DNA of 64,000 nt from Bacteroidota bacterium (GCA_023461035.1 JAEWOD010000027.1:62001-126000); one strand, 5' to 3'; shown: positions 1-9,836, counted from the stretch's first letter. Program-made: numbers and translations. Notes: generated by a model not told the origin, from the letters alone.

Positions 1-8
1 AGAAAAAA

Positions 9-1637
9 ATGGCAAAAGAAATAAAATTTGATGTAGAATCAAGGGACGCTCTGAAAAGAGGTGTCGATGCATTGGCAAATGCTGTAAAAGTAACATTGGG
101 ACCAAAAGGTCGTAACGTAGTATTGGAAAAATCATTCGGAGCGCCACATGTGACAAAAGACGGTGTTTCGGTAGCAAAAGAAATTGAACTGGCTGACCCG
201 ATTGAAAATCTGGGCGCACAAATGGTAAAAGAAGTAGCTTCCAAAACCAATGACGTAGCCGGAGACGGAACAACAACTGCAACAGTTTTGGCACAGGCAA
301 TCGTACGTGAAGGTTTGAAAAATGTAGCGGCAGGCGCCAATCCGATGGATTTGAAAAGAGGAATTGATAAAGCGGTTACAGCCGTTGTTGCCAATTTAAA
401 AAAACAATCACAAGAAGTAGGCGACAGTTCAGATAAAATCAAACAAGTAGCTTCTATCTCGGCTAACAACGATGATACCATCGGCTCTTTGATTGCAGAA
501 GCATTTGCAAAAGTCGGAAAAGAAGGTGTGATTACCGTAGAAGAAGCAAAAGGAACCGATACTACCGTTGATGTGGTAGAGGGTATGCAGTTCGACAGAG
601 GATACCAATCGCCTTATTTCGTAACCAATCCTGACAAAATGGTAGCGGAATTGGAGAACCCTTATATCTTATTGTACGACAAAAAAATCTCCAATTTACA
701 GGACATTCTTCCGGTACTGGAACCGGTTGCACAATCAGGCCGTCCATTGTTGATCATTTCGGAAGAAGTAGAAGGACAGGCTTTGGCAACATTGGTAGTA
801 AACCGATTGAGAGGTTCTTTGAAAATTGCTGCTGTAAAAGCACCGGGATTTGGTGACAGAAGAAAAGCCATGTTGGAAGACATCGCGATTTTGACTGGAG
901 GGACTGTGATTTCAGAAGAAAGAGGATATTCTTTGGAAAATGCAACTTTGGATATGTTGGGAGCAGCAGAAAAAGTTCAGATTGACAAAGACAATACAAC
1001 CATCGTAAACGGAAAAGGCGATGACAAACAGATCAAAGCCCGTGTAAACGAAATCAAAGCACAAGTTGAATCCACAACTTCCGACTACGACAAAGAGAAA
1101 TTGCAGGAGCGTTTGGCAAAATTGGCCGGAGGTGTTGCAGTTCTTTATGTAGGAGCGGCTTCTGAAGTAGAAATGAAAGAGAAAAAAGACCGTATAGACG
1201 ATGCGCTTCATGCGACCAGAGCAGCGGTCGAAGAAGGAATTGTTCCGGGTGGAGGTGTTGCTTATGTACGTGCGTTGAGTGCTTTGGAGAAATTGAAAGG
1301 AGATAATGCAGACGAAACGACCGGAATCAGCATCGTAAGACGTGCGATTGAAGAACCGTTGCGCCAAATAGTTATCAATGCAGGCGGAGAGGGTTCAGTT
1401 GTAGTAGCCAAAGTAAAAGAAGGAAAATCTGATTTCGGATACAATGCAAAAAACGATACGTATGAAAATATGTACGAAGCCGGAATCATCGACCCGACTA
1501 AAGTTACACGTATCGCACTTGAAAACGCGGCTTCCGTTTCCGGAATGTTGATCACAACCGAAGCGGTTATCACCGAAGTCAAAAAAGATGAACCGGCTAT
1601 GCCTCCTATGGGTGGCGGAATGCCGGGGATGATGTAA
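9..1637 (+). CDS. groEL: Chaperonin GroEL (60 kDa)
   Basis: Large subunit of the cytosolic GroEL/GroES folding machine, which encloses non-native proteins and refolds them with ATP. The 542-residue product has the full family length. The ATP-binding loop GDGTTT lies at residues 85-90, the apical and intermediate domains are complete, and the C-terminus is the usual Gly/Met-rich tail (PPMGGGMPGMM). The start ATG at 9 leaves only eight bases before it in the window, so groES, which normally precedes groEL, would be off the left edge and is not visible. A hairpin-plus-T terminator follows at 1687. Identity is certain; this is a housekeeping gene with no oddities. Confidence 0.98.
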   Translation: MAKEIKFDVESRDALKRGVDALANAVKVTLGPKGRNVVLEKSFGAPHVTKDGVSVAKEIELADPIENLGAQMVKEVASKTNDVAGDGTTTATVLAQAIVREGLKNVAAGANPMDLKRGIDKAVTAVVANLKKQSQEVGDSSDKIKQVASISANNDDTIGSLIAEAFAKVGKEGVITVEEAKGTDTTVDVVEGMQFDRGYQSPYFVTNPDKMVAELENPYILLYDKKISNLQDILPVLEPVAQSGRPLLIISEEVEGQALATLVVNRLRGSLKIAAVKAPGFGDRRKAMLEDIAILTGGTVISEERGYSLENATLDMLGAAEKVQIDKDNTTIVNGKGDDKQIKARVNEIKAQVESTTSDYDKEKLQERLAKLAGGVAVLYVGAASEVEMKEKKDRIDDALHATRAAVEEGIVPGGGVAYVRALSALEKLKGDNADETTGISIVRRAIEEPLRQIVINAGGEGSVVVAKVKEGKSDFGYNAKNDTYENMYEAGIIDPTKVTRIALENAASVSGMLITTEAVITEVKKDEPAMPPMGGGMPGMM

Positions 1638-1686
1638 TAAATTACGGTGATTTCGAGAACCTCAGTCACCATAATTTAAAAATAGA

Positions 1687-1714
1687 AGCGGGCAGAAATG
1701 TCCGCTTTTTTTGT
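1687..1714 (+). terminator. Rho-independent terminator after groEL
   Basis: Stem AGCGGGCA/TGTCCGCT with a GAAA loop (1687-1706, one G-T pair) followed directly by a run of eight T. It lies 50 bp after the groEL stop and ends the groEL transcript. Confidence 0.8.
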
Positions 1715-1814
1715 TTTAATCTCCATTGTTAAACCCAAACTTACTATTCATAAATTCTTACTAGAACATCTGAATTCTTCAAAGCAATTTTGATAAAATT
1801 TAAATTCAAAAAAC

Positions 1815-2948
1815 ATGAAAACTTTTATTTTATCATTAGTCGTTTTATTCTCGGCAAATTTATTGGCGCAGGATATAAATGCAGAAATTATGTCGGGCGG
1901 CATCCAACGGAGTTTCATTATCCATTTTCCAAATGGGCAGGTAAAACCTGATTTGCCAGTGGTTCTTATTCTCCATGGTGATAGTGGAACCGGACAAGGA
2001 ATTAAGGGATATTCGGGGTTTGACTCCGTATCAGATACAGAAAACTTTATAGCGGTTTATCCGGATTCAACTAACCAACTCGGAAACGGAATCTGGAACA
2101 AGGAAGTCAATGACAACCCAAATGACGGCCCGGATGATGTTTTGTTTATTTCAGATATAATTGACTATATGTGCGAAACTTATGGAATTAATCTAAACAA
2201 AGTATATGCAACGGGACATTCGGGAGGAGCATATATGTCATATCATCTTGCAGTTGCCTTGCCCGACAAAATTGCGGCAATAGCACCGGTTGCAGGAAAC
2301 ATGTATGGGGACAATGATTTTATTTCTAATTATCTAACAGGAGGAAGTTTTGTGAAAATCCCGATTTACCATTTACACGGTGACAATGATAATACGGTAT
2401 CTTATCCGGATCCCAATCACCAGCCCGATGATTGGGGAGAATGGCCATTGAACGGTTTTTCTTATCCAACCTGCGGAGCAGCTACTTACAATTTGGCAAA
2501 TGTAACAGATTTAGCTCCCGCTGTTAAAAGAATCCCCTTTTGTGAGAACAATGCTGATTCAAAAGAAATTTTACTGATCCGTATTATCGGAGGAGGCCAT
2601 GGATGGCCGAATGTTGCTGGATATAATACCTCACAAGCGATTTGGCTTTTTTTTGATAATTATCAATTAAATATCAATGAAAATTGTCAAATGTCAGTTG
2701 AGGATTTGTCGGCAGCAGAAGTGAGTGTATATCCAAATCCTGTTGAGAATGTATTAAATCTACAATCTGAATCACTGATTCAATCAGTCCAAATTATGGA
2801 TTTGAATGGTAAAATCATCATTGAAAAACAGATAACAGGCCAATCAAAGATTGAACTTCCTGTCAATTCGTTGTCCCAAGGAATTTACATCCTTAGAATT
2901 CAATGTGCTGATAAACATATTTTTACGCAAAAAATTATCAAGAAATAA
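1815..2948 (+). CDS. Secreted PHB-depolymerase/feruloyl-esterase family hydrolase with T9SS sorting domain
   Basis: Alpha/beta hydrolase of the poly(3-hydroxybutyrate) depolymerase/LpqC family (377 aa), probably an extracellular esterase. Residues 1-19 form a signal peptide ending LLAQ. The nucleophile elbow GHSGG places the catalytic serine at 136. The Asp of HGDND (190 or 192) and the His of GGGHGW (262) complete a plausible triad. From about residue 295 a type A T9SS C-terminal domain follows (VYPNPVENVLNL, then a GIYILRIQ motif), so the protein should cross the outer membrane by T9SS. It is a monocistronic unit between groEL and a bidirectional terminator. The substrate (polyester, feruloylated xylan or other ester) cannot be told from sequence. 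Confidence 0.85.
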   Translation: MKTFILSLVVLFSANLLAQDINAEIMSGGIQRSFIIHFPNGQVKPDLPVVLILHGDSGTGQGIKGYSGFDSVSDTENFIAVYPDSTNQLGNGIWNKEVNDNPNDGPDDVLFISDIIDYMCETYGINLNKVYATGHSGGAYMSYHLAVALPDKIAAIAPVAGNMYGDNDFISNYLTGGSFVKIPIYHLHGDNDNTVSYPDPNHQPDDWGEWPLNGFSYPTCGAATYNLANVTDLAPAVKRIPFCENNADSKEILLIRIIGGGHGWPNVAGYNTSQAIWLFFDNYQLNINENCQMSVEDLSAAEVSVYPNPVENVLNLQSESLIQSVQIMDLNGKIIIEKQITGQSKIELPVNSLSQGIYILRIQCADKHIFTQKIIKK

Positions 2949-2962
2949 ATGGTATAAATAAA

Positions 2963-2994
2963 AAACAGTACAAACAACAATGTTTGTACTGTTT
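2963..2994. terminator. Bidirectional terminator between convergent genes
   Basis: Perfect 14-bp inverted repeat (AAACAGTACAAACA at 2963-2976 and its complement at 2981-2994) with an ACAA loop. It sits between the esterase (+) and the DUF5689 lipoprotein (-), flanked by A and T runs on both sides, so it can end transcription from either direction. Confidence 0.8.
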
Positions 2995-3048
2995 AAAATA
3001 AATTTTTATTTGTTTAATCCTGTATCATTTTTTCAGGACGTTACAGAT

Positions 3049-5019
3049 TTATTGAATGGTAAAATTGTCCAGATACAAATCATAAGGCACATCTTTACCT
3101 ACTTTTAAAGCAAATAAATCATTACTTGTATTGGAGTTTGTATTCAAATCCGTAATACCGGAAAGATCAAGCGTGATTTCCACCCATTCGCCACCTGTAT
3201 TAATTACACCTGTGTATTGGTTACTGGCTTCTGCAACGATTGTTTTGTCACCCGTAACATCGCCAAGGTTAAATCGGTAATAATCACCATCGGTTTTATA
3301 AAGATTGATGGAAATAGATTTGGAGGAAGTTCCTTTTACATAAAATTTCACGGTGCTGTATGTAGAAGGTAGTTCTGAATGAGCTAATGTCGTAAACACA
3401 TAATCATTGGCAGCTGTAGAAGCCATGTTGATCCTTAAAGCAGCAGATCCGTTTATACCGTTTCCTGCACTTTGCGTAGCATAATCTTTGATTCCGAAAT
3501 TGTTTAATCCGTCAAGGAAAGTATCCCAGTTTTCAAAATCTGCTCCCGGGAACAAAAATCCGTCTCCCAATTCAGGCTCTTCATCTCCCGGATCTTCTCC
3601 ACCTCCGTTTTCACAGTCCGGTACATCTGTATCGATGATTCTGATATCGTCTATCTGCATGGTTGTCGTAACTCCGCCGGAAGTACCTTCATAAAGAAAT
3701 ACGATATGTCCGTTTCCAGATAAACTTGCTAAGCTAAACTCTCCGGACTCAATGAAATTCTCTCCGTATCCGCTCGTATTTCCTGAAGAAATGGTAAAGC
3801 TTGAGGTGATGTCGGTCAGTGTTGCTGTGTTGATATCGCCACTGTAATTGTTTGTATAATACACTTTCAGCACGTTTCCGTTGTTGTATCCGTCTTTTGT
3901 TTTGAAAGAGAATGAATCAGCGTCTGAGAAATTAACCGGAACCAAGAAATAAGTTTTATAATTCCCATCGCCGTTGTGCGCACTCATTTGAATGTATTTA
4001 TTGGATCCGAAATCTTTGATTTGCCAATAACGGTTTCCTACTGCTGCATAATTGATGTATTTGTCAAATTCATAATCATTTGTATCAAATGAAGTAAAAG
4101 GTTCGTCTAAACAATTATCAAATGAAGCTCCTGTTCCTCCGACTGGTCCTTCTCCTTCATCGCTTCCGCCGCCATCTCCAAACCTCGGGTTGTCAAACTG
4201 AACATCGTTTGTATCGCGGATGTACAATTGCCAGTCGCTGTTGTATTTGCTCAAAACACAGGTAATACTTCCGCTGCCTTCCGGAACGGTTTCACCTGCA
4301 AATGTAGCATAACCGCTATTTCTTAAGATAATGGTCTGACCGTTTGTTTCAGCAGTTGCTCCTTCCAGAATACGATTTTCCGTTTCCTGGTTTTCTGCAT
4401 CTGCATAAGTAACACCGGTTGTTTGGAATTGAACATTTTCAATTCTAACCAACGTATTCAAAATTCCGGAAGCCTTCGCTGAAGCGATGTCCGGGAAAGT
4501 TACCGGCGTCAGGTCAAAACGGCCTTCACACGTAATACTTACATGCGAATCAATTTTATGGTTGGCCATACGTCCTACACGGGTGTTTCCGTTTGAATCA
4601 ACATAGGTGTCTCCGACTTTTACGACTACATTGTCATATCCTACGTGTAAACCATTCAGGTTTACCTTCACTTTGGCTCCAAGAGGAAAGTTGTTAAACA
4701 AATTGGTTCTGTCCATTTCTACCTGAATTCCGCGGGTCGGATTGGTAGGGTCATCCTGAACAGAAATGGTTTTGAAGAAATTCCCGGTGGAGTCATTGGA
4801 AACTACATATCCTTCAAAAATCTGGTCGGTGTTAAACAGTATTATCTCTCCCGCATCATCAACCTGATTGATAAGCTGGTCGATCGTCAAGTTAGAAACC
4901 CAGCCGTCATTACAGGTTGCCGGCGGATTTGCAAAATCGTCATCCTGTACACAAGAATTCAAAGCCAAAAGCCCGAATACCATTAGGAATATTAATTGGA
5001 ATTTTTTGATTGTATTCAT
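3049..5019 (-). CDS. DUF5689 surface lipoprotein
   Basis: 656-residue lipoprotein with a type II signal and lipobox Cys23 (LALNSC) followed by VQDDD, an acidic stretch like the Bacteroidota lipoprotein export signal, so surface display is likely. The N-terminal half matches DUF5689 (an OB-fold-like domain beginning around WVSNLTIDQLI). The C-terminal part holds two beta-sandwich modules, one resembling a choice-of-anchor domain, separated by Gly/Glu/Asp-rich linkers. The gene lies 25 bp downstream of a TonB-dependent receptor and is surely cotranscribed with it. By analogy with SusD-type partners it may help the receptor bind its ligand. Molecular function is unknown; family and pairing are well supported. 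Confidence 0.8.
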   Translation of the reverse strand: MNTIKKFQLIFLMVFGLLALNSCVQDDDFANPPATCNDGWVSNLTIDQLINQVDDAGEIILFNTDQIFEGYVVSNDSTGNFFKTISVQDDPTNPTRGIQVEMDRTNLFNNFPLGAKVKVNLNGLHVGYDNVVVKVGDTYVDSNGNTRVGRMANHKIDSHVSITCEGRFDLTPVTFPDIASAKASGILNTLVRIENVQFQTTGVTYADAENQETENRILEGATAETNGQTIILRNSGYATFAGETVPEGSGSITCVLSKYNSDWQLYIRDTNDVQFDNPRFGDGGGSDEGEGPVGGTGASFDNCLDEPFTSFDTNDYEFDKYINYAAVGNRYWQIKDFGSNKYIQMSAHNGDGNYKTYFLVPVNFSDADSFSFKTKDGYNNGNVLKVYYTNNYSGDINTATLTDITSSFTISSGNTSGYGENFIESGEFSLASLSGNGHIVFLYEGTSGGVTTTMQIDDIRIIDTDVPDCENGGGEDPGDEEPELGDGFLFPGADFENWDTFLDGLNNFGIKDYATQSAGNGINGSAALRINMASTAANDYVFTTLAHSELPSTYSTVKFYVKGTSSKSISINLYKTDGDYYRFNLGDVTGDKTIVAEASNQYTGVINTGGEWVEITLDLSGITDLNTNSNTSNDLFALKVGKDVPYDLYLDNFTIQ

Positions 5020-5044
5020 TTTTGTGAAATTATATCGTTGTTAA

Positions 5045-7879
5045 TTAAAATCTGAAGAAAACATTGATGAAATAAGAACGGCCTCTGTCGTACCAGTATT
5101 TCGGTCCGAACATGGCTTGTTGTTTAGGGTCAAGAGCCTCCGGAAGGCTTCCGAGTCGCATTTGTTCAAATCCTCCGGTTACATAATCACGGTTGTTAAG
5201 CACATTGTTTACATTGGCACTGATTCCCATATAGTATTTTCCGAAACGGAAAGTCTTACCGGCATTCAGGTTTAACATAAATTCGTCTGATAGTTTTTGT
5301 TGTCTAAGTAAATCATGAACCAATGCTTCATCTTCTGCTTCTGAATAAGGAAATTGATTTCCGGTTTCTGCGTTGTAGTATGTAACAAAAGATGTTGTTC
5401 TTCTAAATGGTGCTATGTCCAGATAGTTCGCTGCCAGATAGTTTCCGGTTGCACCTACCCACCAGTATTGCGGCGCGCGGTATTCCAACCCCAATGAGAA
5501 ACCTTGTTGCGGTCCTACTGCCAGTTTATAATTTTCTAAATAGGCCAGTTCTGTTTGCGTCGACCCGAACGTGATCGTTTCTCCGTCCTGATTGAAATTG
5601 CTGTCAGAAAAACGCTGATAAGTCGGATTGTTATCATACGTATATTGTCCTACAGAAGCTACTGCCGACAATGTCAATGTAGTTGTCAACTGTGCTTCCA
5701 ATGCAAATTCTCCTCCGAAATAAAGTTTGTCCACATTGTACAAATATTCTGCACCAAATAGATTGGAATCTCCTCCTGTTCCGTCCGTAACATCAATGTA
5801 TCCGAAGTTTTTCTCATATTCGTCAAAGAATTTTGAATAGAATCCGGTCAATCGCCCTTTTACTCTCGGTGCTCTCAGGATATAGCTCAGGTCTGCCGAT
5901 AAAACTTTTGAGTTCGTAAGATTGTGAGCATCTTCTACTGTTTCATGATTTCCGCCACGGTCAGCAAAAGTATAGTTGTCGATGGTGAAATCATTTGAAC
6001 GGGCATTTGGGAAAATTTCATCTACAGTTGGTGCATACGAAGCATACATCGCATTTAACTGGAAGAAATTTCTACCGTTCAGTTTGTAAAGCAATTGAAG
6101 TTTTGTTCCCCAATCCACGAAATCATAGGTTTTGCTTTTTCCTTTTGAGTGATCCATATACTGTTCATGTCGGTACTTCCCATCACGGTAGACCGAAGTA
6201 TAAGCTGCTTTCATTCCCAATGTGATGTCAAATTTCCCCGTGGAAACTTCTCCCTGTACAAATGCATCTCCACGCTGGTGGTGAATCACATAATCGTACT
6301 GGTATTTATCGCCTTCCATCACTTTTCTGTCTTTATCTTCATCCATATTGTAACGGGTTCCCTGAAAAGCATTATCATTTACAAAATGATTTCCGCCCAG
6401 TAAATCCAAAACTTCACGGTAAAGTTCGGACTGTGTGTTTTGATAATTAAATCCTGCTGTGAATTTAAAATTACTCAAAATCTGCGATTGCAAACGGGTA
6501 GAAAACGTCATGATTTTGTCCTCATTCACGTCAGCAGCCAACACATAAGCCGCTGCTCCTTTACGGTTATAGTTTTGATTGTAAATGCTTGTCCAGTTAA
6601 TTTGAGAATAGCTTTGATCATTTAACCAAAGTTGTGTAACCTCGTCAATGTTTGCCTGAACAGGATTATCAAGAGAAGCAGAATAGCTTGGTAAATTTCT
6701 ATAATAAGTCGGCGAAGGATTATTGGCCGTATGCCAGTCCAATCGGCTTCTGCTGTCCTTTCCGAATTGGTATCCCAAAGTCGTAATCAAATTGGTGCGT
6801 TTGGAAATATTAAAATGATGTGTCAGCATAAACAAGGGCTGATGAAACTGACGAATTCTCTCGCTTCGTTTCTCACCATCCTGCCAACCCCAGTAAGCAT
6901 TATAGTCTTTGCCCATCAGATCATATACTTCCTGCGTATTTGGACTATTGGTGGAACGGCGGGTTGGAGAACCAAACCCACTTAAAACCAACGAATGTCT
7001 GTCGTTAAACTTCTTTTCAGCCGCAAAGAAATAAGCCCAGGAATCATAAAAAGTACCTTCTATCACTCCTTCTTCCGCCCATCTTCTAGCACCCGAAGCC
7101 ATAAATGCCCATCCGTTATCCATCAAACCTGTATTATAGGTTGCCAATACTCGTTGGTTATACGAACGGTTGGTAAAAGAATAAGCCAGACTTGTTCCTT
7201 TCCGCATGGTGGAAGGTCGTGTATCAAAATAGGTTACACCGCCCACATCACCAAACGCATATTGCGAAGGATCAATTCCCATGGTTTGCTCGGCAGGCCT
7301 TCTTGTAATGTCGTTCAAACCACCCCAATCCCCGAAATTTACTCGGTCATTGTTGATTTTGTTCATACGGACACCGTTAAAAAATACATCGTTGTATTTG
7401 TTATCATAGCCGCGGACTTTGAACCAATAAGCTCCCAACTCAAATGCAGCCGTACTGGCAAATACATCTTGTGAAGATTGTAAAAGCCCCGCTGCGGACT
7501 GGGAAGAGGACTCATCTGAAGAAAGCTCGTCGCTGGTCAAGGTGATGATTCCTACTTCTTCATTTTTGGGATTAAAGATTATTTTAATTTCTCCCAAATC
7601 AATACGTGGCTCATTACTGACCACTACTTCTTGTTCCTGAGTTAAATAACCCACCCCCGAAAGCCTTACGGTATATACTCCGGTTGGAACATCTACAAAT
7701 TGGAAATAACCGATTCGGTCTGTCTGGACTTCCTCGCCGGTTTCTACTATAGAAACCGTCAAATTGTAGATTTCTTTTTCAGTCGAAGCGTCTTTTACCA
7801 CTCCGGAAATTCTCGTTTGACCCCAAAGTGCAATACTCATGATTACACTTACTGCCATACTTAATAATAATTTATTCAT
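5045..7879 (-). CDS. TonB-dependent outer-membrane receptor
   Basis: 944-residue TonB-dependent receptor. It has a signal peptide (about residues 1-20), an N-terminal carboxypeptidase-regulatory-like domain (about 22-105, beginning TRISGVVKDASTEKEI), a plug domain and a C-terminal 22-strand-type barrel ending in an aromatic residue (INVFFRF). It imports a ligand across the outer membrane using energy passed by TonB. It is not a typical SusC, having no SusD beside it. Its partner is the DUF5689 lipoprotein 25 bp downstream, and a secreted endonuclease/exonuclease/phosphatase-fold protein is transcribed divergently 84 bp away. That context suggests uptake of nucleic-acid breakdown products or phosphate compounds; the ligand is inferred only. 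Confidence 0.85.
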   Translation of the reverse strand: MNKLLLSMAVSVIMSIALWGQTRISGVVKDASTEKEIYNLTVSIVETGEEVQTDRIGYFQFVDVPTGVYTVRLSGVGYLTQEQEVVVSNEPRIDLGEIKIIFNPKNEEVGIITLTSDELSSDESSSQSAAGLLQSSQDVFASTAAFELGAYWFKVRGYDNKYNDVFFNGVRMNKINNDRVNFGDWGGLNDITRRPAEQTMGIDPSQYAFGDVGGVTYFDTRPSTMRKGTSLAYSFTNRSYNQRVLATYNTGLMDNGWAFMASGARRWAEEGVIEGTFYDSWAYFFAAEKKFNDRHSLVLSGFGSPTRRSTNSPNTQEVYDLMGKDYNAYWGWQDGEKRSERIRQFHQPLFMLTHHFNISKRTNLITTLGYQFGKDSRSRLDWHTANNPSPTYYRNLPSYSASLDNPVQANIDEVTQLWLNDQSYSQINWTSIYNQNYNRKGAAAYVLAADVNEDKIMTFSTRLQSQILSNFKFTAGFNYQNTQSELYREVLDLLGGNHFVNDNAFQGTRYNMDEDKDRKVMEGDKYQYDYVIHHQRGDAFVQGEVSTGKFDITLGMKAAYTSVYRDGKYRHEQYMDHSKGKSKTYDFVDWGTKLQLLYKLNGRNFFQLNAMYASYAPTVDEIFPNARSNDFTIDNYTFADRGGNHETVEDAHNLTNSKVLSADLSYILRAPRVKGRLTGFYSKFFDEYEKNFGYIDVTDGTGGDSNLFGAEYLYNVDKLYFGGEFALEAQLTTTLTLSAVASVGQYTYDNNPTYQRFSDSNFNQDGETITFGSTQTELAYLENYKLAVGPQQGFSLGLEYRAPQYWWVGATGNYLAANYLDIAPFRRTTSFVTYYNAETGNQFPYSEAEDEALVHDLLRQQKLSDEFMLNLNAGKTFRFGKYYMGISANVNNVLNNRDYVTGGFEQMRLGSLPEALDPKQQAMFGPKYWYDRGRSYFINVFFRF

Positions 7880-7897
7880 TCAAAGAATTTTAATCTC

Positions 7898-7905
7898 TAT
7901 TTTTG
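7898..7905 (+). promoter_or_regulatory. Candidate -7 element for the endonuclease-like gene
   Basis: TATTTTTG is an exact match to the Bacteroidota -7 consensus TAnnTTTG, 59 bp before the ATG at 7964. No clear TTG -33 box is visible upstream, so the call is tentative. Confidence 0.35.
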
Positions 7906-7946
7906 CGTTTTCAAATTTGCCTAAGCATTTTTTTCAAATGAGGGCA

Positions 7947-7954
7947 CAAATGTA
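7947..7954 (-). promoter_or_regulatory. Candidate -7 element for the TonB receptor operon
   Basis: Read on the minus strand this is TACATTTG, an exact TAnnTTTG match, 68 bp upstream of the receptor start at 7879. It overlaps the short divergent promoter region shared with the endonuclease-like gene. Confidence 0.35.
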
Positions 7955-7963
7955 CTAAATATT

Positions 7964-9175
7964 ATGAAGTTTAAAATTAATAAATCATTAACGTACTTAA
8001 CGGTTTTTGTTTCATTTTTAACAACCCAAACTTTTGGGCAACAGAAATATCAGGCTGCTACTGTTGCCTTTTACAACGTTGAAAACCTTTTTGATACAGA
8101 AGTTTCAGCCGGATACATAGATGGAACACGCAATCCGGATGATCCGATGTATCATATTTCCATTCCGGTAGATAAAATGGGTGATTATGAATCTGTACCA
8201 TTTGAAGGTGATTATACTTACGAAGCCCTTACGGGAAAAAAAGTAATCCGTCCGCTTATTTTACAAAGAGAAGAATTCTCACCTCAAGGAAAAAAAGTCT
8301 GGAACGATACCAAATACAACCAAAAATTAAAAAATCTTTCACAAGTCATCGCCGAATTAGGTAAATCTGAAACGCAGACAGCCCCTGTCATCGTAGGTCT
8401 TTGTGAAATCGAAAACCGTCAAAATATAGAAGATCTCATTAATCAACCCGCACTAAAGAAATATGATTACGGCATCGCCCATTTCAACTCTTTTGATGCC
8501 CGTGGTGTAGATGTCGGTTTGATTTATCAGAAAAACCGTTTTCAGGTAACAAAAGCCAAACCTTATGTCATAGATGTTTTTGAAAATGATGGTTCCCGTA
8601 TTTATACCCGTGATATCTTGCGTGTCACAGGGCTATTGGACGGCGAAGAAATCACTTTTTTAGTCAATCACTGGCCTTCCCGAAGCGGTGGCGAACAAGC
8701 CAGCCGTCCCAGAAGACAGAAAGCAGCCGAAGTCATGAAAGGAATTTATGATGAAATCCGTACTGAAAACCCTAAAGCCAAAATCATCGCCATGGGTGAT
8801 TTCAATGACGATCCGGTAAGCCCAAGCATGGAAAAAACCATGAACGCAATTCCCAACAAAGGAAAGATTAAAGACAATGACATCGTCAATCTGATGTACC
8901 TGATGTTTAAAAATGGAATGGGAACCCTTGCTTATCGCGATTCCTGGAATTTGTTTGATCAGTTTTTGGTTACCGGAACCTTAATTGATTCCCAGAAAAA
9001 ATTCGATTCCTACAAAATCCATAAAACCGAAATATTTTCACCTCCTTATCTGGTTCAGCCGGATGGACAATACAAAGGTTATCCCTACCGTATGTTTTCG
9101 GGTGATAGTTTCAGGGCAGAAGGCTATAGTGATCATTTTCCGGTTTATACGATTTTGTTGAGAGAAGTAAATTAA
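7964..9175 (+). CDS. Secreted endonuclease/exonuclease/phosphatase-family protein
   Basis: 403-residue protein with an N-terminal signal peptide (about 1-25, ending FGQ) and a metal-dependent endonuclease/exonuclease/phosphatase fold. Characteristic motifs are VAFYNVENLFD near the N-terminus, GLCEIENR (metal-binding Glu), HWPSRSGG, GDFNDDP (catalytic Asp/Asn) and a final YSDHFPV (catalytic His). These proteins hydrolyse phosphodiester bonds in nucleic acids or related phosphoesters. The divergent TonB receptor and DUF5689 lipoprotein point to an extracellular scavenging function. Exact substrate (DNA, RNA or phosphoester) is not decidable here. Confidence 0.85.
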   Translation: MKFKINKSLTYLTVFVSFLTTQTFGQQKYQAATVAFYNVENLFDTEVSAGYIDGTRNPDDPMYHISIPVDKMGDYESVPFEGDYTYEALTGKKVIRPLILQREEFSPQGKKVWNDTKYNQKLKNLSQVIAELGKSETQTAPVIVGLCEIENRQNIEDLINQPALKKYDYGIAHFNSFDARGVDVGLIYQKNRFQVTKAKPYVIDVFENDGSRIYTRDILRVTGLLDGEEITFLVNHWPSRSGGEQASRPRRQKAAEVMKGIYDEIRTENPKAKIIAMGDFNDDPVSPSMEKTMNAIPNKGKIKDNDIVNLMYLMFKNGMGTLAYRDSWNLFDQFLVTGTLIDSQKKFDSYKIHKTEIFSPPYLVQPDGQYKGYPYRMFSGDSFRAEGYSDHFPVYTILLREVN

Positions 9176-9195
9176 TTGTAGATATTCTATTAAAA

Positions 9196-9230
9196 AACCC
9201 GTTCACTGAGGCTCTCGAAGTGAACGGGTT
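9196..9230. terminator. Bidirectional terminator
   Basis: Perfect 12-bp arms AACCCGTTCACT (9196-9207) and AGTGAACGGGTT (9219-9230) with an 11-nt loop, lying between the convergent endonuclease-like gene and the amidase gene. Confidence 0.75.
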
Positions 9231-9233
9231 ATA

Positions 9234-9836
9234 TTATAATCCGTTGATAAAAGAAAACAATTTCTGGACTATGTCATCTTGCCCTTCTTTCGATTCTAGA
9301 TAAGCAGCATCCGTTTCATTTGAAACAAAGCCCAATTCAAAAAGAAGCGCCGGACTTTCTGATTCTCTGATTATTTTGAATCTTTGTTCTTTTACACCTC
9401 TTTTTGCCAAAGGAGAAGCTTCAAAATGTGACATTAAACTTTCAGCCAGCTCTTTTGATTTTTCATATTGGATATTTTCCGGGCTGACAAATACTTCTAT
9501 TCCATTCTGGTCTTTATTGGTCGATTTGTTAAGATGAAGAGAAACTACCATATCGGGCTTCAGTTCATTGATTCTTTCAACTCTTGAATGGAGTTCTATC
9601 AACTCATCAGATTCTCTCAATAAAACAAACTCAATATTTGGATTGGTATTTTCGTCAATCAGACGCTTGGCAATTTTCAGTGTATAATCTTTTTCGATGA
9701 TGCTACTATTTTGAGATCCAATATCTTGGCCACCATGTCCGGCATCTATAACAATGATTTTTTTATCATTGGAGGGTGTGAATGCCATGGTAAAAAACAA
9801 GATTAAAAGGACTGCTGGTTTTAGTAAATTTTTCAT
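9234..9836 (-). CDS. N-acetylmuramoyl-L-alanine amidase (Amidase_3)
   Basis: Zinc-dependent amidase that cleaves the bond between N-acetylmuramic acid and L-alanine in peptidoglycan, typically for daughter-cell separation or wall turnover. The 200-residue product is a hydrophobic export signal (about 1-20) plus a minimal catalytic domain. Zinc ligands are visible as His34 (DAGHGG), Glu48 (IIEKDY) and His101 (SLHLNKS), with the catalytic Glu167 in LLFELGF. There are no LysM or SPOR cell-wall-binding modules, so it is a compact form. It is monocistronic, facing the endonuclease-like gene. Confidence 0.9.
   Translation of the reverse strand: MKNLLKPAVLLILFFTMAFTPSNDKKIIVIDAGHGGQDIGSQNSSIIEKDYTLKIAKRLIDENTNPNIEFVLLRESDELIELHSRVERINELKPDMVVSLHLNKSTNKDQNGIEVFVSPENIQYEKSKELAESLMSHFEASPLAKRGVKEQRFKIIRESESPALLFELGFVSNETDAAYLESKEGQDDIVQKLFSFINGL

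Noticed and set aside
912..1367. Long open frame on the minus strand inside groEL
   Set aside because: It lies wholly within the certain groEL gene, has no family resemblance and reflects codon bias of the coding strand.
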